Shown here piece after piece: positions 49,535-60,848 of a DNA stretch of 64,000 bases. Under the pieces are notes generated by a model. It saw nothing but the letters and a program-made list of their open reading frames with translations, was not told where the DNA came from and ran no database searches. The stretch comes from Heterobasidion occidentale (taxonomy: Eukaryota > Basidiomycota > Agaricomycetes > Russulales > Bondarzewiaceae), in NCBI GenBank assembly GCA_039111635.1, contig JBCAQO010000002.1, positions 310,001 through 374,000 of the forward strand, written 5' to 3'. Numbering within the stretch: position 1 is the stretch's first letter; every line of letters starts with the position of its first letter. The position numbers and the translations under genes were made by a program.

Positions 49535-50060
49535 TCAGGTGACATGAACGAGAAACTGCTCCAAAAGTGGGCTCGCCTTCGCCTTCTCTTTGGGAAATAT
49601 CTTCTCCATTAGTTTGATGTACTGGGAGAGCTCCTCACGAGAACTGAAAACTTTCACAGTTCCATTTACTTTGCGTGCGTCGACGAGGTCAACAAGATTG
49701 ACATAAGTGCCTTTGAGTATCTGTGAACAAATGATATACCGTCATAGAGTGAACCTCCAACACTAGAAATTAAATCCCGCAGTCCGAGAGGTGAACACAT
49801 ACCGTTTTGCACTGCTTGATGCTCGTCGGAAGCCCGTCGTCGTCCCTTTGAAGCCTCAGTCGTTTGCACAAGCTCTGCCATGACCGCAAACTCTCCGCAT
49901 TGGTCCCAAACTCTTTTTTAAAATCTTTCACAACAGCCCTTCCGATGAACTTCTTCCGCTCCTCTTTGTAGATCTTGCTCTTCTTCTAGCTCTCCTGGAT
50001 GGCGAGACGTTCGAACTCGTTGATGATAGTCTCTGTGTCGTTTCGCTTGAATTCAGGCTT
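49535..50060 (-). pseudogene. Small basidiomycete-specific protein, copy 2 (dead)
   Basis: Paralogue of copy 1 in the second unit. The start codon position is AAG (50058-50060, KPEFKRNDTETIINEFERLA). A TAG replaces the conserved Trp: copy 1 reads EGWKKKSK and copy 2 reads ES-stop-KKSK, with one codon lost. Downstream it still matches: KIYKEERKKFIGRAVVKDF, the splice, ILKGTYVNLVDLVDARKVNG and LLEQFLVHVT, ending at 49535. Loss of the start and a nonsense codon make it a pseudogene. Confidence 0.8.
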
Positions 50061-50774
50061 GAGTGAATGGGGAGGTGGGAGTCGTGCAAAGGGGCGCCTC
50101 GTGGTCCTTGTCAGCGTTGAATTTTGAAAGCAACTGGGGTAATCAACGGAGACATTTTCCAAGAAGAGTTTCCAGCCGGCGTATCTGCGCATACAACCAC
50201 CAACAACGGGTATGCGAAGCAGACTGGTACCAGTTAGGCACATATTATGCTGCTCTGGAAATGGCACGGAAGTCAAGGTTCACAACAAACGCGAGTGTGC
50301 TCGTATCAATGCGTGGGGCCATCGTTGTAGGTGCGAGGTGGCCAAGAGTAGCATGTCAACCTGCTTGACAGGGTACTGGACCCATTTTGGGACGATTAGC
50401 TAGCTACACACTGATTCAGTGGGGAACTCTGCTCAATCAAGTACACATACCTACGAACTTGATTCAGCGTGCTGCGCACGAGCGTTGGGCATATTTGGCG
50501 GCTGCCTCCGATAAACATCGTGTCCTATCGAAACATTTCGAGAAGTACGTTCTCATTCGAAGTGCTGGCGAATGGTCTCTTGTCAGAACATATGGCGTGG
50601 TCTAGTCGTAAGAGGATACACAACTTACCTGACGAGCATCTTGTGAGATGAATCATTACGTAGGAATGGTATTTGTTCTGGCCGGTAACGAAGTACGAGA
50701 AAAACAAGGGTGCGTCTCGAATTTATATAATGGACTGCAGCAAAGAGTAATGGACTTACTTCATACGTGTCCCG
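50061..50774. other. Right part of the duplicated unit, no gene
   Basis: Holds the second copy of the + strand Cys/His segment and the end of the duplication near 50620. No intact gene. Confidence 0.5.
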
Positions 50775-50914
50775 AGGACCCTGGCATATCTGGCATATCC
50801 CTACAGAGGTCCGATCCTGATTTTGGCGGGGTGTTACGGCATATCCGTACGAACTAATGAAGTAAATCCGTACGAATTAGGATCGGACCTCTGCAAGGAT
50901 ATGCCGGGGTCCTG
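50775..50914. repeat. Inverted repeat, long hairpin
   Basis: A left arm at about 50775-50818 and a right arm at 50879-50914 are near-complementary. GAGGTCCGATCCT pairs perfectly with AGGATCGGACCTC, and GGACCCTGGCATATC pairs with GATATGCCGGGGTCC with mismatches. The loop of about 60 bp contains two direct copies of TCCGTACGAA. The right arm is also the start of the LINE-like frame. Confidence 0.75.
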
Positions 50915-51167
50915 TGTCCCGCTGGCGGTGGGCAAAGTTTCTGAGCCACTGTGTGGCGAACCAAACGAGACAGTTAAGCACTTGTTGTTGGAGTGCCCAA
51001 AATATGATCACGAAAGGCACGTCTTAACTTGTAACTGGCCGCGACGCAGAGACATTCCGCTGGCTTTCTTTCTAGCGGATCGTGCCGCTTTCAGACCCCT
51101 GCTGCGGTATGTTCAAGGTACAGGGAGATTCCCTACACAGTTTGGTGAGATCCGTCCTTGCACATAG
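50823..51167 (+). mobile_element. 3' relic of a non-LTR retrotransposon
   Basis: The frame contains CGEPNETVKHLLLECPKYDH, the Cys/His cluster near the C-terminus of fungal LINE reverse transcriptase/RNase H polyproteins, followed by PLLRYVQGTGRF, also typical of that end. The reverse transcriptase and endonuclease regions are absent, so this is a truncated tail. It abuts the hairpin and the tandem duplication. Confidence 0.6.
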
Positions 51168-52456
51168 TCCTTTCGTCCATGATACTGTCAGATATTTGCA
51201 GGGCGTCAACTCGCTTCATCCGCACTTCACTCCAGTTGTCATACGGTCGTATTCTCGTGTCAATACTATTGTCGAATTCCTCTACATTCCCCTCGCCTCG
51301 CTCGAATAAAGTATGTTTGCGTGGACACAGCTCTCCGCGGTGCGTGTGTAGATCCGGTTAGGTTGCAGGTGGATTAGTGAGAGCGGCAGAGGGTAGGCGC
51401 AGTTGTTTGAAGCGGAAGAAGAAGAAGCCTCGAGAGGTCCGGTCTCGCGTCGCGCAAACTTTGCGACTCTTACACATACCTCCCCATCGACACGCCATTT
51501 CACCTTCCCACTTCCCCCCACCCTATCCCCTCCTCCCCAAGGCATCTTTTCGTTAACCCATAGGTCTCACATCTCTTATTCGTGCATGCCCGTGCAAGTG
51601 GGCAGGCATCATACACGGCCGAGCCTACACTACACATTCCCTCGTATTGCCAAAACTCCGACACTTTCACATCAGGCGATAGTTGCTGGTTCAGAGGCGG
51701 GTCGGGATTGAAGAAAGTAGTACTACGAGTTCCATGTATTCGAATGTCTGACATAGGGTTCTGTTACCCTGCCTGGACAATAAACTGGATTCAATAAAAT
51801 AAATCAAATAAATTCTGAGCCACTGTTGTTTTGAGCACCGAAATGTACAAGATTCATGCCCATGTGAATCTGATCCGCTGATATGTCAATCACAGAGCAA
51901 GCAGAAATAACCTTTTGTTGACAAATGAGAACAATGCACTGCCGTGGGTGCGAGGTCTACTGTGCAGTTTCCAGTTCACGAGCGACTAGGGTGAAGAAAG
52001 GCTCTAGAGTGAGCGAGACTATGGTAATAGCAGCTTGTCCGCACTGCCATGTCCTTTGGGCTTCTGCGCAGGCTCCAGAGGAATTGGGTCGGGTCGGTCC
52101 GTTCGTTATCTCGGAGGAGACGGAAAGAGACGAATCCTCGCAGAAATCCCAGGCACTAAGTTGGTCGCTAGAAGAAGTATCAGATGCCCACGGTAGAGTA
52201 CCATTACCGAGTCACTCGACCGTGCAGATCGTTTCTGCATTCTGATATCTCGCTGGAAAAACTTCGTCAAAAATCCTTGGTGAGAAGTAATTACCTGGTG
52301 CCAATGGCTCGTAGAAATGTTGCAGCTGCAGGGTCAGATAGTGTAGTATCCAGCGTATCATAACAGGTCAGTTAGTCAGGGCGTAGCGAACTTCTAGACC
52401 GAACAGAATTCGAAAGCGACACAATACATGTTCTATTATGCTTCAACTGCAGTTGC
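51168..52456. other. Intergenic; possible small CxxC protein
   Basis: 1.3 kb. The only item of note is an ATG-initiated 106-codon + frame at 51925-52245 with CRGC near its start and ACPHC about 35 residues later, a zinc-ribbon-like spacing. I do not recognise it and it may be chance. The rest shows nothing. Confidence 0.35.
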
Positions 52457-55400
52457 TCAGACCATTAGCAGCCATATCATAGTCAAGCTCGCAGCGCCAA
52501 GCATCCTAGCCATCCAAAGAGAAGGAGCGGCGTTCACCCCGCCATTTTCGACTGACGCAGCATCGATGTTCCCCAAGAAGGTGCTCCATGCCTGCACCGT
52601 CGCAGCCGGCGCAAACAACGTAGATGCGGTAGTGGCAGACCCGAGATAGAGTGCCGTTGCGATCCTCGGCGCGTCATCAGCGCGGGTGGGATCTTCACCT
52701 CCCAGGACGGCGAGGTTGTTGTTGGAGTCGACTGTGATGGAGCCGGTGCCGTTTGCGTTCAGGACGAAGTCACGATAGAAGACGTATGCCTGCCGAGTAT
52801 GTATGAGTTTTTTAGTGGACATATTCGATCTCGTAGAGGAACATGTCGGAAAAATAGCATACGGCATTGGGTTTCCAGTGCGGAATCAGGTGCCCAACGT
52901 TGTCGAACAACGCGTATACGATCCCACGTTCTTGGTGGACTATTCCGGCAATGTCGCCGTTGTCGTCGTTCCAGGGGGTAGCAGGTTTGCGTGTGAATCC
53001 TCGTGTTCCCCCGAAAGTTGCGTTCTGTGCACAGATTCAAAGATCAGTCAACATGGTGGAGGAAAAGAGCGGCGCACTTGAATGAGGACTGAACAAAAAG
53101 ACCGGTTGGTAGGTCAGTAAGGCCGACACAAGAGACAATAAGGAAGCGCACGTTCGAGCGCATGATGATTCGCGATTGCATTGTTAGCACCAGAATAAAA
53201 GACGAGGCCAACACTCTTGGACTCGGCCGTCGAGACGAAATCATTGAAAAAAGATGCAGGCCTGCAAAAGGACGGGGGAGAAAATGAGTCTAAGCAGAAG
53301 AAATATCTTCCCGAAAACGCACGCAGGGCCTATAAATTTCAAGGGTCAACCGCGAGTCATTGACATGCAAGGCGGTACCGAATATACGTACTGGGATCTC
53401 CGTATATGTTCGTCGTCGAAGCTGAACCGAATACCGTTGGATCTTCAACGACTTCATGAAATGCAAGGTATGCTCACAAAAGTTCGTTGTCGAACCAAAC
53501 GGATAGGTAGGAACTGAGGACCAATTTTTGCTGAGGGGCGCATGAAGGGCACCGCGGACTTGAATAGCTGTCATATATGAGACCGGGAAAAGCGCACGTT
53601 TAATCCCTCACAAGGCACAGTGAACGAGATGATGATTCGTGCTTACAGTTGAAGTAAACGCCTGCGTCGAGAGAAGCTTGAGGTGAGACAACATTGGGGA
53701 TGTCATACAACTATCATGAGAGCGTCAACACTGCACACTCAATACTACGATGTCATGATAACGGCGCACGTCGAAATTTCCAGGAGCTAAACAACAACGC
53801 GACAAGCGTGATTAAGATGTATCCCCAAAGACGGAAGAGGAAAACATACTCCACGGGAACGAGAAGTTCGCGGCATAATCGATCATCTCGTCAAAGAGCG
53901 CACATCCATACGAAGGGGTGACAGTACCCGGGAGTTCCGAGCTCTGACGTGACTGGAGAGCATGACCTGTTGACCGACCAGATGATTTTGAGCCATCAAA
54001 GTGTCGCTTGTCAAGTATGAATTTCAAGATCTCCCGTCTGTCAAGGGCAGACGGAGCTTCATTGGGCGCAAATGACCAGAACGAGGAAGGATGCGCTGTA
54101 GGCGAAAAGGAAGGTAGGGGTTCTACTTGAGGATAAGTGAGATTCAAATCGAAACCGCAAAGGTGTGCTCTGCGATTTGCGAGTACAATGATGAGCGCAT
54201 ATGATGCTGAAGGATATACAAGAAAAACATACTTTGCTTGGAAAGAATTGAAGACGTTCTGATCAAACTTGATCAGTTGCGGGAATGACTCGAGGATACT
54301 AACGGTAGCTAGATTGGGGAATATGTCAAATCCGCCTATGAGACCGTTTCCGATGACGATTTTGTGGAGTTGAACAGGCGGTGAAGAAGAGGCAAACAGA
54401 GCATTGGCGATATAGGGCTAGAGCACATGAAGGCGTCAGGTCTTGAGAAAACAGCTAATGCCAGAGAAAAGCACAGCTCACGATGAAGATTCCAGCGTAA
54501 TCCTCGCCTGCAAGAATGAAAGGCCTGCTTGCAAGACTAGGGAATACCTTGACTAAGTTACTGAGAAACCCGATCTAGAAGATGAGACAAAGTTATTGAA
54601 TGGTGTTGGAAATGAAGCCTGTAACACGCGTACAAAGTCAGACGCCACTTGGTTTTCGTCTTTGACTGGATTTTCGGCAGCGTGTGAGGTACTCGAGGAT
54701 GTCTTAGAGGATTACACAGGCGTACCATAGCCATCCGAGTCAACGGTCGAGAAACCAGTACCCACTACATCATAGTAGAGTCAGGTCAGTATGTGTGCTT
54801 CAAAGGTGATTGAAAATGAAAAGGGGGAGATGAAGCACCTGGTTGATCAACCCAGAACATGTCCATGAGCCCGCTGAATCCAAATTGATTTTGCGTGATA
54901 GTGAAGTCATTGTGGAGGAGCATAGGGCCGTTCTGTTTCGGAACCGATCTTAGATGGTACTGTTCGTAAGCAAATCTGTAAGAAAAAGAAGCGCACCGCA
55001 GTCATTGACGTGAACAAACTCGACGACCCTGGTCTGTACTGATCATTGTTGAGTAAATTTCCTAACCCTTGTTGCACAGAGGTCACTAAATCGAGCGTAC
55101 GTACCCGCCGCCGCCGCCTAGCCAAATCATCCAAGGCAACAATTGGAGCTGACCGCTTTGTGCTGTCAACGATCCCTGCGTGGATTCTACGCCCCAAAAG
55201 AACAAGGTGTTGTTCGGATGCGTGTTATTAGGTCTGGAGACCGGAATGTTGCCAGCATAATTATGCGGCAAAGGAAATGTGATGTTTGGTAGACCTTGAG
55301 TTACGAGGAAGACTACGAAAAAGATGGATGCACATTAGTTGTAAGAATGAACTAAAACACTAGAGCTGAAAACATGACGTACATTCCTGCCATGCAGGGC

Positions 55401-55725
55401 TGAAATCGCCTGCTGGGATCTCAGTGTAGTTATGCGGAAAGCTGTTTGGGAGCTGTCCCGGTTTCGGAGGCACAACAGAGGGTTGGGCTAGGACAGTAGA
55501 GCCCGTAGACCGCGCGGGACTGGATGAAACATGAGCAGATGAGCCAGAAGCCCGTGGTGCTGAAGCACTGGTAGGTGAAGCACTGGTAGTTGGAGTAGCG
55601 CTTCCAGAAACATGCGAGGAGTTCTGTGCAGCATCAGCTACAGAGAGCGAGGAAACAACGAGCAAGAAACAAAAAGAGAGGACGGCTTGAGGGTTGAGGC
55701 CTCGACAACAATCTCGAACTGCCAT
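52457..55725 (-). CDS. S10 serine carboxypeptidase homologue, catalytically broken, GPI-type tail
   Basis: The ATG at 55723-55725 is followed by a signal peptide (AVLSFCFLLVVSSLSVADA) and a Ser/Thr/Pro linker. The S10 fold follows: LFFWGVESTQGS (near 55205), WLGGGGPGSSSL across an intron, NGPMLLHNDFTITQNQFGFS, GTGFSTVDSDG (near 54760), then PFILAGEDYAGIFIPYIANA. The nucleophile Ser of GESYAG is Asp here (codon 54500-54502). ALHAPLSKNWSSVPTYPFGS follows. The catalytic Asp motif reads FYSGANNAIANHHALE, with Asn at the Asp position (53180-53182). His is kept in FDNVGHLIPHWKP (near 52890). The C-terminus (SLWMARMLGAASLTMIWLLM) looks like a GPI-anchor signal. The fold is intact with many spliced exons, so it is more likely a cell-surface pseudoenzyme than a dead gene. 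Confidence 0.82.
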
Positions 55726-56660
55726 ATTAGCTGAGGATGAAGGACACGGGAACAGGTCCTGCGAGGAGCCGCAGGGCTATTGAGTATCGGGTTTTGTATG
55801 GCAAGAGAATGATAAAATAAATAAATAAGCCAGCTGCCTCGGCGAGACTTGCTGCTTCTGTTCAGGGCATATCACCAAAAGGTACGTGGTCCCAGGCTGC
55901 CAGTGAAAGGATAACGTTAAAAAAGGGCAACACGGGGTACATCAATAGCGAAACTCAGTCGTGGAGCGATGAGAATCTGCCTTAGAATCATGGCTGACCT
56001 CGGCAAGCACGAGGAACGTCGAGCAATGACGGACGGGACGCAAGGGGTATTCCGGCGGGAATTACGCGGCGGAAAAGCATGCCACAATGGTACGAAGATA
56101 TCGTTCTATTAGATGGAAGGTGACTAGAATGGTAGAAGAAGGGTGCTACGACCACTTCGGCATCGGACGTAGATGGGAAAACGAACCGCTGTGGTGCTAG
56201 GTGCCATAAGATAGAGGCTACAGGCTGTTTATGCCCACCGATCTCCTGTCAGGGCCTGAGCTCGAGAGATGGATTCACACAGCCTGTCAAACATAGTGAT
56301 CTTTTCGGAAAAGAACTTCAGCAATCATCGATGGGTACATCCGGTCCTCCCTTGGCTCAATAGGAAGGGCCGGGCTTGCGCGGAAAAATAGACGTCTACC
56401 AGACGACCGACTATGGTTCTCAGTTCAAGGATGTTTGATGAAGGACCGGAGCTGAGCAGAGACCGTCCATGAAAGAGCAAACACAGACGAAACTTCAACG
56501 GAACCAGAGTGTCATGATGATCATGGATCAAGCTCAAGCTCGGACGTCCGAGGACGCTTCAGCCGCCAGGCACAAATGGATGTCAACAACAAGCAAGACC
56601 TAACCCAAGTCTCGCGCTACTTCGGGTCTCTTGATTCTGAACTCACAACCGCGCACTCTA
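55726..56660. other. Divergent spacer between the S10 homologue and SAP18
   Basis: About 930 bp with no supported gene; the promoters of both genes should lie here. Confidence 0.6.
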
Positions 56661-57614
56661 ATGGAGACTACAACAACAGCATCAGGTCAGCCCATCGTTG
56701 ACCGCGAAAAGGCATGTTTCTACGTGCCATTTCTAGTCACCAAAATCTGACATTCCGATGATCTAGACCGTGCCTTTTCTCGTTCGCGCGTTCATCAAAG
56801 TAGGCGGCTTCCATCGCCTCAACCAGTTTGAAGAGGGCCCACTCCCTATTGCCGACGAGCAGCAGATCTTCACATGGTGCGCACGCAACTGGTATACGCC
56901 ACGGGATGCTCTAATCACATAACCTGCAGGAAAGATGCTACTCTGTCAGAAATAATCACCTCCCTTCGCAGTACTGCTCCCCAGACAGCCGAGTACCGAC
57001 ACCCGCTCGCGCGATTCTCCTTCCGAGCCATCTTTGCTGACTCTGCAAGCCGCGGTCGGTATGCTCAAAAGGATCTCGGCATGGTGTATTCTCGCGACAT
57101 CCTCGGCGAACCTGGCACTCTCGACACGCCTGCCCCACGCCTGCTTGAGGACGCAGAAGACGACCCATCGAAACAAAAAGAAGCACGTACTCTGGAAGAG
57201 CTCCGACTCGTTCCAGGAGATTATCTCTGCATCGCCGTCTACCTTCCCAAGAGCGTGACAGCCGCTCCGGGGCCCAATGTTGAACTATCCATAAAGGGAA
57301 GTAGTGCGGCCGCAGGTGGGGCTAATGGATGGAAGACCTCTGGTCCTTTGGGTCCGGGAAGAGATGGTGATGGATTTGGTCCAGGCTCTGGTGCAGGCCG
57401 AGGAGCAGGTGGTCATTGGCGTGGGGGGTCAGAAGCACCCAGAGGGCGTGGAGGACGAGGTGGCGATATTGGGGACCGAGACCACCGACCCTTACCAGCT
57501 AGGAGACGGCGAGACACTCCGCCAAGGAATAGCGGGTGGGACGGTGTAGGTCGCGATGCGTACAGGGATAGGTCGCGCTCGAGATCTCGGTCGCCGCCAA
57601 GAAGGAGAAGATGA
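56661..57614 (+). CDS. SAP18: SAP18, Sin3 and ASAP/PSAP complex protein
   Basis: A ubiquitin-fold protein of the Sin3 histone deacetylase and exon-junction-linked ASAP complexes, in the nucleus. The ATG at 56661 gives METTTTASGQPIVDREK, joined by a GC-AG intron to TVPFLVRAFIKVGGFHRLNQ, then IADEQQIFTW. A second intron (56879-56930) leads to KDATLSEIITSLRSTAP, YRHPLARFSFRAIFADS, DLGMVYSRDILGEPG and RTLEELRLVPGDYLCIAVYL, all SAP18 signatures. The tail is Gly-rich, with RGG-type repeats and a final Arg-Ser stretch (DRSRSRSRSPPRRRR) to 57614. The RS tail may be a substrate for SR-protein kinases such as the one encoded at 21863-24143; that link is inferred. Confidence 0.92.
56712..56766 (+). other. 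GC-AG intron in SAP18
   Basis: The donor is AAG|GCATGT and the acceptor ATCTAG|ACC, 55 nt. It gives the conserved DREK-TVPFLVRAF junction in phase, and GT alternatives nearby break the frame. Confidence 0.8.
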
Positions 57615-58103
57615 GCTATGTGTCCTCTCCTTGTAACGTTTTGGACCTTGCTTTTTGCATCACCCTGTATATACTCTCCCGGTACGAGCCCCGGTCTATC
57701 TTGTGTTTGCTCTTCAATCAAATTGATGCCAACACAGACAATTTATATGCGATATGAACTTCTCTGTTCGGTCTCAAAAAGAACTATCACTAAATGTCAT
57801 TCTGAGTTGTCCGATTATATGAGCGTGTTTATATATTGCGGGGTTTGTGATATTTTTGCTTGTTGAATGCTTTCAGTAGGAACTTTTCTAGCGTTCGCTC
57901 AGGTATGTTTGCATTCTTGACCGTGCGCATACTGTAAGGAGACTTATTTAAAACTTAAATTGGCAGAACATTTGACCCGGCGCACGCTCCTAAAGATAGC
58001 GCTTGTTGAGTTATTTTTTTGCTTCTTGTACTTCCATTGAAGATGCTATTGAAGTTGCTGCAGATGTCTCGACCACTCGATAGATAAGTTTCGTCCCAGA
58101 AAC
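57615..58103. other. Spacer between convergent genes
   Basis: A/T-rich 3' flanks of SAP18 and the reductase. No gene. Confidence 0.6.
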
Positions 58104-59412
58104 CTAACACCGGGCATCAGCATCAGTCAAGTACGAAGTGTATAGTTCACATGCCTTTCCACCTCGCATGAATTGAATGCCTTCAGGAATCCCATGCAGA
58201 CCACCAGGGCGCACAACGACAGGATTTACCCTAAAGCGGCCGTCCTTGAGCCAGCCTTCGACGAGACCATAGAAATCCGTCCCAAGCTTGTAATCCCGCA
58301 TATTGATCTATATTTATCTTCAGTTCAGGAACAACTGTGGCTAGGTTCGGTGCCGCATGGGCGACTCTCACCGGGAAATACGTGCCCAACAATTGGACTT
58401 CCTTGCCGAGAAGGGTAGCCATGAACACAAAGTGGTACTCGACGCTTGGATCGAGCTCCTCGCTGGGGACCGGAAGAACCACTACGGACTTCTGGGGCCA
58501 TTCGCCCTCAGCGGCTTGCTCGATAGCCTAACAGTCCCGTCTTCGGATATGGCATCTAGGACGTAGTCCACTCCGCCACTCTGAGTGGCGGTGACAATTT
58601 TGGCGATCACCTCCGGGTCGCGGTAGTCGAGGACGACAGCAGCGCCGTGGCTGCGGACCAAGTCAAAATTCTTCGGCGATGCCGTCGCGATGACGCGCAG
58701 ATTTGAGAGGCGCGCGAGTTGGATGGCGTACAATCCGAGTGACGCTGTTTGCGTTTGTCGACGATCGTGAGTGTCATAGTATGTTTAGACAGAACGTGAA
58801 TGATACATACATGATCCACCCCAGATGAGGATCGTTCGGCCCAGAGGTGCAGGCTGCGGGAAGTCGAATAAACGAGCCATTCCCAACGCTGCAGTGCACG
58901 CCGTGAGGGGGATAGTGCATGCCTCTTCATAGGTGACGTTATTGGGAATGTGCAAGATGGGTGACGCTTGAGCGAGAGCGTATTCGCGGAAGGCTCCCAG
59001 CCGGTCTGTCCAACCGCCTCGCACGAATGTGGCGACCTAAGGGCTCAAAGAGAGGTCAGTGGGCTCTCGATGCATGATTTAGACCGCTACGAACCCGGTC
59101 GCCGATAGACACGCCATCAACGCCAGGTCCAAGCGCGATGACCTCACCGGCCAAGTCATTTCCTGTTCCACGACCTGCGACAGTGAGTCCGTACTCGACT
59201 CCTCTCCCTAAAAGACTTGTATATCAATTGGATCGACCACTGATTGTCCCGCAGGTGTAGTGCGCACACTCAGAAGGGTTTTGAGCGACAGCGTGAACCT
59301 TGATCAGAATTTCACCGTCAACTGGCTGTAGAACAGGGACGGTGTCGACGGCAAAAGACTTGTCCTTCTGGATGATGACGGCGAGTTGAGTTGGGGGTAT
59401 TTTGGAAGACAT
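58104..59412 (-). CDS. Medium-chain dehydrogenase/reductase, enoyl-reductase-like
   Basis: An NADPH-dependent oxidoreductase of the MDR superfamily, closest in style to fungal trans-acting enoyl reductases and toxD-like proteins. The ATG at 59410-59412 gives MSSKIPPTQLAVIIQKDKSF. Then GEILIKVHAVAQNPSE joins across an intron to GRGVEYGLTVAGRGTGNDLA (near 59190). GWTDRLGAFREYALA, CTIPLTACTAALGMA and ILIWGGS lead into the cofactor domain: LYAIQLARLSNLRVIATASP, VVLDYRDPEV, GVDYVLDAISEDGTV. The last exons read FMATLLGKEVQLLGTYFP and RVNPVVVRPGGLHGIPEGIQ, with the stop at 58104. No zinc-ligand cluster is visible. No polyketide synthase is nearby, so a stand-alone role is likely. Confidence 0.85.
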
Positions 59413-60848
59413 AGGGATCAAGTCTTGCGAGGAGGGGTCGTTTCTGCTCTTTCACGACGGGAAAAGCATTTTATAGCCGGCTGATCTCTGACAGATATTG
59501 ATGTCATACTACATTGTCCTTAGATCTCGAGCTCCTTTATGGAGAACGTGAGTAACGTTCTGTCTTACGGAGGTCTATGCAGGGTGATCATTGGAGAGCA
59601 GCGCGTTCCGCGACATCCCTATGCTTCTACCGCGGCGCCCCGCAGCTGATATCTCCAACCTGACTTCCGCTCAGCGCTTCGCCCACAGGTTTCAACATGA
59701 ATGACTCACAAGTTGCAGCGGATTGCCCGTGTGATACAATACATGACATCCTTACATTATCTTATTAATCTCAATTTTAGCGCGGCTGAATGACTTACCA
59801 GCATGTTTGACGAGGATGGCGTCGATGCGGCAAAGCCTGATCGCGTATTGCCCCTTTGTCGCCCACTATTGTTTGATACTTCCAATCTTCGGGGTAAAGC
59901 AAAGATTCCGAATAAATCATTGGGGTGGTGGTGATAAAGCTCGCTGGTCTGCGAGCTGAACAGTCGACATTCGATAGGTAATACATTCGAAATAGGAATG
60001 AATTGAGAGATATTGGGGGAAATTGTCATTGCACCTTGATTGGGCCAAATCAGGACTTCCCTTTCTTCGGGCATCTGTGGGAGTCAACCTGAGTCAACAC
60101 CAAGACGAACTCACCTATCTTCGAGCCCGATATCAAGAATCACCCGGAATTCTACTGGTTCGTTTACTCTTACATTCACGCATCCTTCTGGTCCTATTGA
60201 CTGTCATACTAGAAGGCATCATTTTCTCGTCTTTATGTTTTGCTGCTCCGTCCAGAATCTTTCAGTCCAGTCTTGCTGCTTGAATACTGGCTGAGTGGAA
60301 GGCTGCTTTTGGAAGATCAAAGCCTATACGGACGGCTCTTGGTAGGTCCGAGATCTCTGACGCTCATGTACCTTCCTATCCGGCTCTCGAACCGTAAGTT
60401 GCGGTCATGAGGCCTCCTTTCAAAAGCGGGCACTTCTTTCCATTGTTCGAGAGAGCGCCACGACATCGCGGCAACAATCCCATGCCTCCCTTATGATCCT
60501 GTACGTATGCGGCGCAGAAGCTCTTGCCATCTGACGTGTATGCGAGGCTGCTTTCTGCCTACGCGTTACCTCAGACTTGTCGATACGGTCGATGGCGAGA
60601 TACACGTGCTACCCACGCCTCGTTTTCGAGCGTCACTGGAGGTCACTGGAGGCGTCACTGGATACTAAAATCAATCGCTATCGCACGAGATCGTGTTCAC
60701 CTTCCCATTGTGTTCACTCTCCACCTCTCTCACCGTCATGTCCACTCCTCGACTTTAGGGCGTGTTCGCTCGACTCACCCTCGCCTTCAGGCATCCGTCC
60801 TGACACCATTTCCCTCCTCTCACCCACCTCATCTACCATCCCTCTATA
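59413..60848. other. Divergent spacer, no recognisable gene
   Basis: 1.4 kb between the starts of two divergent genes. The region from 60710 to 60848 is C/T-rich, a likely promoter and 5' UTR of the coiled-coil gene. Confidence 0.5.

Larger units (their letters stand above)
48270..50620. repeat. Direct tandem duplication of a unit of about 1.15-1.2 kb
   Basis: The unit starting near 48281 (AGCCAGTCGTGAAGGCGAC) recurs near 49473, and the segment at 49138 (CACAACAAACGCGAGTGTG) recurs at 50281, so the offset is 1143-1192 bp. The copies differ by many substitutions and small indels, so the event is not very recent. Each copy holds one small minus-strand gene or relic, plus a + strand segment with Cys/His residues (YHCSRD, VHNKREC near 49100-49150) that may be a decayed MYND finger. 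Confidence 0.85.
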
